From the NCBI GenBank assembly GCA_035524335.1, contig DATKPE010000039.1, positions 1 through 49,345 on the forward strand: DNA of 49,345 bases, read 5' to 3'. The first letter of the stretch is position 1; each line of letters begins with the position of its first letter. The stretch is from DATKPE01 sp035524335 (GTDB lineage: Bacteria > Bacteroidota > Ignavibacteria > UBA10030 > SZUA-254). The notes beneath the pieces are model-generated. The model was not told the DNA's origin and did no database searches. It worked only from the letters and a program-made list of their open reading frames with translations. Positions 42,825 to 49,345 of the stretch are shown piece by piece. Made by a program: the position numbers and the translations under genes.

Positions 42825-42845
42825 TGTCCGTTCTCCTTCCATCCT

Positions 42846-43298
42846 TCACTCCGTCGTGGTCCGGTGCTCGCCTGTCCGGAGAGCCGTATGGAGCGTATGC
42901 CACGCGAGCGTGGCGCACTTGACGCGGGCCGGGAATTCCGAGACACCCGAAAATGCGGCCAGTTTGCCCAGCCTCTCGACCTGTTCCATCGGATCCCCCT
43001 CGCCCGTCACCAGCCGGTGGAAGAGCCCGAAGAGCTCTTCCGCCTCCGCGATCGTTTTTCCCTTCACCACGGAGCTCATGACCGATGCGGACGCCTTCGA
43101 GATCGCGCACCCCGCCCCGTCGAACCGGATATCCTCGATGACGTCTCCGTTCAGCTTCAGAAAGATCGTGAAATGATCTCCGCAGAGGGGATTGTACCCG
43201 TCCACTTTCCGGTCGGGATGCTCCAGACGGCCGAAATTTCTGGGACTTTTGTTATGATCGAGAATGACTTCCTGGTATAATTCCCGCAGTGCCGACAT
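42846..43298 (-). CDS. sufU: SufU-type Fe-S cluster scaffold or zinc-dependent sulfurtransferase
   Basis: Partner of SufS that accepts sulfur for cluster assembly. The 150-aa product has the IscU/SufU cysteines Cys39 (YNPLCGDHF), Cys64 (GAGCAISKAS) and Cys128 (RVKCATLAWHTL), plus the SufU-specific insertion between the second and third cysteines. The Asp following the first Cys (CGD) is the zinc ligand of SufU. The start is the ATG at 43298, overlapping the sufS stop by one base (TGATG), so translation is coupled. A longer frame to 43409 lies within sufS. Confidence 0.95.
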   Translation of the reverse strand: MSALRELYQEVILDHNKSPRNFGRLEHPDRKVDGYNPLCGDHFTIFLKLNGDVIEDIRFDGAGCAISKASASVMSSVVKGKTIAEAEELFGLFHRLVTGEGDPMEQVERLGKLAAFSGVSEFPARVKCATLAWHTLHTALRTGEHRTTTE

Positions 43299-44551
43299 CA
43301 GGAAAAGACCTTTTGTGCTTTGTGGATCCCCTTGACGAGGATATCGATTTCGTGTTTTGTGTTGTACAGCGCAAACGAGGCGCGGGCGGTTGCAGGGATC
43401 CCGAAACACTGCATCACCGGCTGGGCACAGTGGTGCCCGGTCCTGATCGCGATGCCGTCGTCGTCCAGAATCGTGCCGATGTCGTGCGGATGAATCCCCT
43501 CCAGCACGAAGGAGATGACGCTCGCCTTTTCCCGTGCCGTGCCGATGATCCGGAGGCCCGGGATCTCCGCCAGCCGTTCCGTCGCATAGGCCAGCAGGTC
43601 GTTTTCGTATGCCGCAACGGCGCCGAAGCTGAGCGACTCGAGATATGCGATCGTCGCCCCGAGTCCCACCCCCCCGACGATATTGGGCGTCCCGGCTTCG
43701 AATTTGTAGGGCAGATCGTTGTAGACGGTCTTATGATAGGTGACCGACTTGATCATGTCGCCGCCCCCCTGATACGGCGGCATCGCTTCGAGAAGCTCCT
43801 CACGGCCGTAGAGAACGCCGACCCCGGTCGGACCGAACATTTTATGCCCCGAAAACGCATAGAAATCGGCGTCGAGCGCGCGAACGTCGACCCGCATGTG
43901 CGGAACCGCCTGTGCGCCGTCGACCAGGACGGGGACGCCGTTTCCGTGTGCGATGCGTATGATCTCCGCAACCGGGTTCACCGTCCCGAGGACATTCGAG
44001 ACATGCACGACCGCGACAAACCTGGTCCTGCTGTTGAACATTTTTTCGTATTTATCGATGAAGAGCTCGCCCCGGTCGTTCATCGGAATGATTCTGAGCA
44101 TGGCGCCGGTCTGCTCGCAGACCATCTGCCACGGAACGAGATTCGAGTGATGCTCCATCGCCGACACGAGCACCTCGTCCCCCTCGCGAAACCGCACTCT
44201 GCCGTAACTGGCCGCGACCAGATTGACCGCCTCGGTCGTGCCGCGGACAAAGATCACCTGCCGGGGAGCGGGGGCGTTGATGAACCGCGCAATGGCGGTC
44301 CGGGCCGCTTCGTACGACTGCGTCGCCTTGTCGCTCAGGAAGTGAACCCCCCGGTGGATGTTGGAATTCTCCTCGAGGTAATAGCGGTTCATGGCGTCGA
44401 TGACCGCCTGCGGCTTCTGGCTCGTGGCCGCGTTGTCGAGATAGACAAGAGGCTTGCCGTTCACGCGCTGGCGCAGAATCGGAAAATCCCCCCGCACCTG
44501 CGTCCCGTCGAACTTCTCAGCGGTCTTCATCGTCATCACTGCGGCATCCAT
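43298..44551 (-). CDS. sufS: Cysteine desulfurase SufS
   Basis: PLP enzyme that removes sulfur from cysteine for cluster assembly. The 417-aa product has VYLDNAATSQKPQAVIDAM near the N-terminus. The PLP lysine is in FYAFSGHKMFGPTGVGVLYG (about residue 235), and the catalytic cysteine is in IRTGHHCAQPVM (about residue 375). The short RxGHHCA loop marks a group II (SufS/CsdA) desulfurase. I choose the ATG at 44551; the track also allows 44581, which has no ribosome site. Its first bases overlap nothing; the sufD stop lies at 44559. The second desulfurase at 48470 is of the IscS/NifS group. Confidence 0.95.
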   Translation of the reverse strand: MDAAVMTMKTAEKFDGTQVRGDFPILRQRVNGKPLVYLDNAATSQKPQAVIDAMNRYYLEENSNIHRGVHFLSDKATQSYEAARTAIARFINAPAPRQVIFVRGTTEAVNLVAASYGRVRFREGDEVLVSAMEHHSNLVPWQMVCEQTGAMLRIIPMNDRGELFIDKYEKMFNSRTRFVAVVHVSNVLGTVNPVAEIIRIAHGNGVPVLVDGAQAVPHMRVDVRALDADFYAFSGHKMFGPTGVGVLYGREELLEAMPPYQGGGDMIKSVTYHKTVYNDLPYKFEAGTPNIVGGVGLGATIAYLESLSFGAVAAYENDLLAYATERLAEIPGLRIIGTAREKASVISFVLEGIHPHDIGTILDDDGIAIRTGHHCAQPVMQCFGIPATARASFALYNTKHEIDILVKGIHKAQKVFS

Positions 44552-44558
44552 ATCCGGT

Positions 44559-45887
44559 TCACCGTTCCTTCTGCAGTGCATCGTGGATCATCGACTGCAG
44601 TCCCGCCCGCAGTCCCGGGTGCGGGATACGGTCGATCACATCGCTTGCAAACGCGTAGATCAGCAGGTCACGCGCATCGTCCGCGTTGATTCCCCGCGTC
44701 CTGAGGTAAAAGAGCGACTCCTCCTCCAGCTGACCGATCGTCGCCCCATGGGTGCATTTGACGTCGTTCGCATAAATCTCAAGCTGGGGTTTCGTATCGA
44801 TCGCCGCATCATCGGAGAGGATCAGATTCTTGTTGGTCTGTTTCGCGTCCGTTTTCTGCGCATCCTTCCGGACGAAGATCTTCCCGTTGAAGACGCCGCG
44901 GGACCGGCCGGCCAGTATCCCCTTGTACAGCTCGTAACTGTTGCAGTGCGGTTTGGCGTGGTCGATCGCGGTATGATTGTCGATCAGCCTCCCGCCGGTA
45001 CCGAGATAGAGACCGTTCAGCGTCGCTTCGGCCCCGTCGCCGTCCAGCACCGCGGTGATGGTGTTCCGGGTCAGCGCGCCGCCGAGCGTCACGCTGGTGG
45101 AGGCGAACGTACTGCTTCTTCCCTGCCGCGACCGGATGGTGGCGATATGGTACATCTCCGGCGGCTCCTTCTGAATCTTATCGTAGGTGACGACCGCTCC
45201 GTCGCCGATCACGATATCGCAGAGCGCATTCGTCAGCGATTGCTGGCCCGGCGCCCCGGCGAAGATCTGGATGAGGGACACCTGGCTGTTGTCGCCGACG
45301 GAAACGAACAGGCGGGGATGAAGAAGCGCGGGAGACGTCTGTCCGGCGGCCGCCGTGAGGATTACAATCGGCCCGGTAACGACGGTATTCGGCGGAATCG
45401 AGACAAAGAGGCCGTCGCGGGTAAATGCAGTGCCGAGTGCGGCGAACGGATTCTCTCCCTGAATCGCCGTGCGGGAAAAATGATCCTCGACATCTCCCGG
45501 AGTGCGTGCCAGAACCTGGGCGAGGCTTTCGATCCTGCAGCCGGGTGGAAGCTGGGGCAGGCGGGAGTGCGCCGGCGAAAATCCACCGTTGATGAGAACG
45601 ATCCCCTTCGGGAGACCGGACGGTATCCCCAATCCCTCAGGCAGTTCCCCGACCCCGGGGGCGGGGAGCGCAAAGCGGATGCCCGCGAGAGGGGTGAGAT
45701 CCGTGAAGCGCCACTCCTCCTCATGCGTTGTCGGAAATCCGCTGTCGGCGAAGGCGGCGATCGCCTCCCGTCTGCGCTGGTGGAACGGACGACCCGTTTC
45801 GCCGTTCAGGCTTCGTTCGAACTCTTCAAAGGCACTGCGGAACCAGGCCGCCTGCCGATCCCTCAATGACGCCGTCGTGCCGCTCAT
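44559..45887 (-). CDS. sufD: Fe-S cluster assembly protein SufD
   Basis: Forms the SufBC2D scaffold with SufB and SufC. The 442-aa product has the SufBD beta-helix region with TRNTITAVLDGDGAEATLNGLYL (conserved block), HCNSYELYKGILAGRSRGVFNG, KTDAKQTNKNLILSDDAAIDTKP, and LEIYANDVKCTHGATIGQL, in which the conserved Cys-Thr-His appears. The C-terminal LLIYAFASDVIDRI is typical. Starts at the ATG at 45887, overlapping the sufC stop by one base (TGATG). Shorter than SufB, as usual. Confidence 0.96.
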   Translation of the reverse strand: MSGTTASLRDRQAAWFRSAFEEFERSLNGETGRPFHQRRREAIAAFADSGFPTTHEEEWRFTDLTPLAGIRFALPAPGVGELPEGLGIPSGLPKGIVLINGGFSPAHSRLPQLPPGCRIESLAQVLARTPGDVEDHFSRTAIQGENPFAALGTAFTRDGLFVSIPPNTVVTGPIVILTAAAGQTSPALLHPRLFVSVGDNSQVSLIQIFAGAPGQQSLTNALCDIVIGDGAVVTYDKIQKEPPEMYHIATIRSRQGRSSTFASTSVTLGGALTRNTITAVLDGDGAEATLNGLYLGTGGRLIDNHTAIDHAKPHCNSYELYKGILAGRSRGVFNGKIFVRKDAQKTDAKQTNKNLILSDDAAIDTKPQLEIYANDVKCTHGATIGQLEEESLFYLRTRGINADDARDLLIYAFASDVIDRIPHPGLRAGLQSMIHDALQKER

Positions 45888-46666
45888 CAGTGAGCCGCCT
45901 CCGACGGATGATAATCCTCACGGAGCCAGTCGTATCCCTTTTCCTCCAGCTCAAGGGCAAGTTCCTTGCCGCCGGAGCGGACAATGCGGCCGTCCATCAG
46001 GACATGCACGACATCGGGAACGATATAGTTCAGCAGACGCTGATAGTGGGTGACGAGGAGAATCGCGTTTCTGTCGTTTCGGAGCCTGTTCACCCCTTCC
46101 GCCACGGTGCGGAGCGCGTCGATATCGAGGCCGGAATCGGTCTCGTCGAGGACGGCGAGCTTCGGTTCGAGCATCGCCATCTGGAAAATTTCATTCCGTT
46201 TTTTCTCGCCCCCCGAGAACCCCTGGTTCACCGGACGGTTCAGGAGCGAATCATCCATTTCCATCAGCGCCGCCTTCTGTTTCACGAGCTTGAGAAACTC
46301 CATCGCATCGAGTTCCTCCATGCCCCGGTGTTTCCGGATGGCGTTCAGGGCGGCTTTGAGAAAGTACGTATTGCTGATGCCGGGGATCTCGATCGGGTAC
46401 TGAAACGCCAGGAAGATCCCCTCCTGCGCCCGTTCCTCCGGCTTCATGCCGAGGAGGTCGTGTCCCTGGTATGTCACGCTCCCCTCCGTGACGTCGTATG
46501 CCTCCCGGCCGGCGAGGACCTGCGCGAGCGTGCTTTTGCCGGAGCCGTTCGGCCCCATGATGGCATGCACTTCGCCGGTACGGATGGTCAAATCGATGCC
46601 GTGCAGGATTTCCGTGCCGTCGATCGCGGCGTGAAGGTTTCTGATCTCGATCATTGATGTGGTCAT
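45887..46666 (-). CDS. sufC: Fe-S cluster assembly ATPase SufC
   Basis: ABC-type ATPase that powers the SufBC2D scaffold. The 259-aa product has Walker A IMGPNGSGKSTLAQVLAGR, the SufC-type Q-loop region FLAFQYPIEIPGI, signature FSGGEKKRNEIFQMA, Walker B LAVLDETDSGLDIDALR and the H-loop VTHYQRLLNYI. No transmembrane segments. The ATG at 46666 has AGGAA immediately upstream; the ATG four codons later (MIEIRNLHAA) is also possible. Lies 22 bases after sufB and overlaps sufD by one base. Confidence 0.97.
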   Translation of the reverse strand: MTTSMIEIRNLHAAIDGTEILHGIDLTIRTGEVHAIMGPNGSGKSTLAQVLAGREAYDVTEGSVTYQGHDLLGMKPEERAQEGIFLAFQYPIEIPGISNTYFLKAALNAIRKHRGMEELDAMEFLKLVKQKAALMEMDDSLLNRPVNQGFSGGEKKRNEIFQMAMLEPKLAVLDETDSGLDIDALRTVAEGVNRLRNDRNAILLVTHYQRLLNYIVPDVVHVLMDGRIVRSGGKELALELEEKGYDWLREDYHPSEAAH

Positions 46667-46688
46667 TTCCTGGTCGCTGTGATGGTGA

Positions 46689-48146
46689 TTATCCTACGCT
46701 TCCCTCGAGGCTGACCCCGAGAAGCTTCTGCGCTTCGACGGCGAACTCCATCGGGAGCTCGCGGAAGACTTCCTTGCAGAATCCGTTGACGATCATGTTG
46801 ACGGCGTCCTCCGTCGACAGGCCGCGCTGTTTGCAGTAAAAGATCTGATCCTCCCCGATTTTGGAGGTGGACGCTTCATGCTCGACCCGGGAGGTGGTGT
46901 TCTTCACTTCCATATATGGAAAGGTATGCGCGCCGCAGCGGTCCCCGATCAGAAGCGAGTCGCACTGGGAAAAGTTCCTCGCGTTCACCGCTCCCTTTCC
47001 GATGCGCACGAGGCCGCGGTACGAATTCTGCCCCTCGCCGGCCGAAATCCCCTTCGACACGATCGTGCTTCTGGTGTTTTTGCCGATGTGTATCATTTTC
47101 GTTCCGGTATCGGCCTGCTGGCGGTTGTTCGTCACCGCCACGGAATAAAACTCCCCGACGGAGTTGTCCCCCTGCAGGATACAGCTCGGATATTTCCAGG
47201 TGATCGCGGAACCCGTTTCCACCTGCGTCCAGGTTATTTTGGAGCCGGCACCCGCGCATTTACCCCTTTTCGTCACAAAATTGTAGATGCCGCCCCTTCC
47301 CTCGCGGTCGCCGGGATACCAGTTCTGAATGGTCGAATACTTGATCGTCGCCCGATCGAGCGCCACCAGCTCCACAACCGCGGCGTGCAGCTGGTTCTCG
47401 TCGCGCATCGGCGCGGTACAGCCTTCGAGGTAGCTGACGGAGGCGCCTTCCTCCGCCACAATGAGGGTCCGCTCAAACTGTCCGGTCTGCCGGGCATTGA
47501 TCCGGAAGTAGGTCGAAAGCTCCATCGGACAGCGGACACCGCGCGGCACGAACGCGAACGAGCCGTCGCTGAAGACGGCGGAATTCAGCGCCGCAAAGAA
47601 ATTATCCGTGGCCGGAACGACCGATCCGAGGTACGTCCTCACGAGATCGGGGTGTTCCCGGACCGCTTCCGAGAAGGAGCAGAAAATGATGCCGAGATCG
47701 CGTAGTTTTTCCTTGAACGTGGTGCCGACCGAAACACTGTCGAATACCGCGTCGACCGCCACACCGCTCATCAGTTTCTGTTCCTCCAGCGGGATGCCGA
47801 GTTTTTCGAAGGTCTTCCGGATTTCCGGGTCGACGTCGTCGAGACTGTTCAGCCGCGGCATCTTTTTGGGGACGGAATAATAGCGAATCGCCTGGTAGTC
47901 GATCGGATCGATCCTGAGATTCGACCAGAGCGGTTCACGCTCTTCCCGCCGGAGCGTCTCCCAGTGCCGGTACGCCTTGAGGCGCCACTCGAGGAGCCAT
48001 GCCGGCTCCTCCTTCTTCCGTGAGATCAGCGCGACGATCTCTTCGCTGAGCCCCTGCGGAAATTCCTCCGTCTCGACCTGCGATTCGAAACCGTATTTAT
48101 ACTCCTGCGTCGCAAGCCGTTCGATATTCTGTTCATCAGTTGTCAT
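46689..48146 (-). CDS. sufB: Fe-S cluster assembly protein SufB
   Basis: Scaffold subunit on which the Fe-S cluster is built. The 485-aa product matches SufB in length. It has YYSVPKKMPRLNSLDDVDPE in the N-terminal region and the conserved SSAVFSDGSF-type NSAVFSDGSFAFVPRGVRCP. ARNFSQCDSLLIGDRCGAHTFP carries the conserved cysteine pair, and EHEASTSKIGEDQIFYCKQRG the conserved Glu/Cys. No intein or insertion is visible. It lies 17 bases after the 96-aa unknown gene and 22 bases before sufC. Confidence 0.97.
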   Translation of the reverse strand: MTTDEQNIERLATQEYKYGFESQVETEEFPQGLSEEIVALISRKKEEPAWLLEWRLKAYRHWETLRREEREPLWSNLRIDPIDYQAIRYYSVPKKMPRLNSLDDVDPEIRKTFEKLGIPLEEQKLMSGVAVDAVFDSVSVGTTFKEKLRDLGIIFCSFSEAVREHPDLVRTYLGSVVPATDNFFAALNSAVFSDGSFAFVPRGVRCPMELSTYFRINARQTGQFERTLIVAEEGASVSYLEGCTAPMRDENQLHAAVVELVALDRATIKYSTIQNWYPGDREGRGGIYNFVTKRGKCAGAGSKITWTQVETGSAITWKYPSCILQGDNSVGEFYSVAVTNNRQQADTGTKMIHIGKNTRSTIVSKGISAGEGQNSYRGLVRIGKGAVNARNFSQCDSLLIGDRCGAHTFPYMEVKNTTSRVEHEASTSKIGEDQIFYCKQRGLSTEDAVNMIVNGFCKEVFRELPMEFAVEAQKLLGVSLEGSVG

Positions 48147-48163
48147 GGCGTTTGTCTCTCTCT

Positions 48164-48454
48164 TCAGGATGCCTTCTTTTCACTCCGCGGGAGCGCGAAG
48201 TCGGGATAGTTCAAAAGAAACGACTGGTGATCGATTCTCCGGAGGATGCCTTCCCGTCCGAGCCGCTCCGCAACGTCACGCGCGAGCTCCTCCGCCTCGC
48301 GGTAGGAGATTTTTTTCCCGTGGTCGGCCAGGTAGGCGATCACGCCGTACTGCAGATCGCGGAAAAAGATGTTCGACCTGTGAAGCACGAAAAATTTTTC
48401 CTTCATGAATTTCAGGAACTGCTGGGTATTCCGGAGCAATGATTCGCTGTTCAT
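48164..48454 (-). CDS. Unknown 96-aa protein of the suf operon
   Basis: A small helix-rich protein between the IscS-like desulfurase and sufB. It has a charged amphipathic N-terminus (LLRNTQQFLKFMKEKFFVLH), a central strand-like segment FRDLQYGVIAYLADHGKKIS and a helix REAEELARDVAERLG. It has no cysteine, no signal peptide and no membrane segment. I do not recognise a family. The ATG at 48454 has GGAG six bases upstream, and gaps of 15 and 17 bases to its neighbours show it is an operon member. A role in Fe-S assembly is suggested only by position. Confidence 0.72.
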   Translation of the reverse strand: MNSESLLRNTQQFLKFMKEKFFVLHRSNIFFRDLQYGVIAYLADHGKKISYREAEELARDVAERLGREGILRRIDHQSFLLNYPDFALPRSEKKAS

Positions 48455-48469
48455 GGCATCTCCATAGTG

Positions 48470-49345
48470 TCATCCGGCAACCGGGTGCTGTCGCCGGACC
48501 GTGTGCATTCCCCGAATCGCCTTCACCCGTTCGATGACCCGATTCGCGGCGTAGTCGGTTTCTTCCGATGTGGTAAACCGCCCGAAGCCGAACCGGATGG
48601 CCGATTGCATCCGATCCCGGCCGGCGCCGATCGCCTTCAGCACGTGCGACGGTTCGGGACTGCTCGTCGTGCAGGCGGAACCGGTCGAGATCGCCAGATC
48701 CTTCACCTCCATCATCAGGAGCGTATCCTCAACGCCGGGAAAACTGACGTTCAGATTTCCGGGCAGTCGCTTCACGGGATGGCCGTTGAGGACGACGTCT
48801 CCAAGTTCCGTACGGAATGCCGTCCACATCGCATCGCGGAGCGAACCGAGCCTGGCCGATTCCGTGTCGAGCTCCTCCGCGGCAATCTCCACCGCCCGGG
48901 CGAAGCCGACGATCCCGGGAACATTCAGCGTGCCGGACCGGAGACCCCGCTCGTGCCCGCCGCCGTCAAGCTGGGGGATCGGCTTGATGTGCGGGGCGCC
49001 CGGCCTCACCACGAGACAGCCGGTTCCCTTCGGCCCGTAGAGCTTGTGAGCTGTGAATGAGACCAGATCGGCGCCGATCGTCCGGAGATCGAACCTCAGT
49101 TTTCCGACCGCCTGTGTCGCGTCTGTGTGAAACAGAACATTCCGTTCACGGCAGATCGCCGCGAGCGCGGCGATATCCGGCACTGTTCCGATCTCGTTGT
49201 TCGCCGTCATGACGGAGACCAGAATCGTCTTTTCCGTTATCGCCCGGCGCAGGGCGTCGGGATCGAGGAGACCGTCCCCGTCGACCGGAAGAACCGTGCA
49301 CCGGAAGCCGGCCGTCGCGAGACGGTGTACCGGGTCGAGCACCGA
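48470..49345 (-). CDS. Cysteine desulfurase, IscS/NifS group (5' end cut by the window)
   Basis: PLP-dependent desulfurase; about 291 C-terminal residues of an expected ~390 are present, and the frame stays open through the right edge, so the start is not in the window. The PLP lysine is in SFTAHKLYGPKGTGCLVV, and the catalytic cysteine in STGSACTTSSPEPSHVLKAIG. The longer catalytic loop with the SSPEPSHVL tail marks a group I (IscS/NifS) enzyme, unlike the SufS at 43298. VMTANNEIGTVPDIAALAAIC and FHTDATQAVGK are further family landmarks. First visible gene of the leftward suf operon. It may supply sulfur to the same scaffold, or to tRNA thiolation. Confidence 0.93.
   Translation of the reverse strand, partial: SVLDPVHRLATAGFRCTVLPVDGDGLLDPDALRRAITEKTILVSVMTANNEIGTVPDIAALAAICRERNVLFHTDATQAVGKLRFDLRTIGADLVSFTAHKLYGPKGTGCLVVRPGAPHIKPIPQLDGGGHERGLRSGTLNVPGIVGFARAVEIAAEELDTESARLGSLRDAMWTAFRTELGDVVLNGHPVKRLPGNLNVSFPGVEDTLLMMEVKDLAISTGSACTTSSPEPSHVLKAIGAGRDRMQSAIRFGFGRFTTSEETDYAANRVIERVKAIRGMHTVRRQHPVAG

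Overview
This GC-rich window looks like core chromosome from a free-living bacterium of the Bacteroidota/FCB group, most likely an Ignavibacteria-, Kapabacteria- or Kryptonia-like lineage rather than a classical Bacteroidia. The evidence is two secreted proteins ending in the 'NYPNPFNP' beta-sandwich tail typical of type IX-secreted proteins of this group, a DUF5683-like envelope protein and a YCF48-type beta-propeller. Unlike Bacteroidia, many genes have good Shine-Dalgarno sites, and a recurring TTGA(N)/N17/TAT(N)TT promoter can be read in front of most transcription units. The taxonomic call is inference; no rRNA is present.

Layout. 1-320 is an array of ~58-bp direct repeats. 332-7987 holds aspS, trxA, dnaE and proS (all minus) with individual promoters and terminators, then tRNA-Arg(CCU). 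8375-14324 is a secretion-related block: a YCF48-like propeller, a new 54-aa membrane peptide on the plus strand, a TPR lipoprotein and a large subtilisin-like protease. 14521-15842 is nadD with an overlapping DUF2064-like gene. 16069-17919 is a plus-strand methyltransferase/glycosyltransferase pair. 17946-26095 returns to minus-strand core genes: CNNM/CorC-type transporter, truA, DUF5683-like protein, mtaB and the conserved cmk-ispH-rpsA run. A plus-strand TrmH-family methyltransferase overlaps the tail of a four-PAS hybrid histidine kinase (26711-29431). 29580-33258 is a relA/spoT-HU-ruvX-AlbA_2 operon behind a near-consensus promoter. Then come upp, a CoA-disulfide-reductase-like flavoprotein, der, a single-domain response regulator and tRNA-Pro(CGG), followed by folP-cdaA-pcm-miaA.

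The right end (40886-49345) is an iron-sulfur island transcribed leftwards: IscS-like cysteine desulfurase (cut by the window edge), a 96-aa unknown, sufB, sufC, sufD, sufS, sufU, a SufT/DUF59 gene, an A-type carrier and a Tat-signal superoxide dismutase, closed by a strong terminator. Beyond it lies a tiny two-gene unit encoding a six-cysteine zinc-ribbon protein and a 33-aa extremely basic peptide, with its own terminator.

Functionally this is housekeeping DNA: translation (aspS, proS, truA, mtaB, miaA, rpsA, der, two tRNAs), replication (dnaE), stress signalling by (p)ppGpp and c-di-AMP, cofactor synthesis (nadD, folP, ispH), Fe-S assembly and oxidative defence. No mobile element, CRISPR array or phage is visible. 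I found no clear new multi-gene system. The best candidates for novelty are the small genes at 9848, 40886, 41018 and 48164, the repeat array, and several candidate leader structures.
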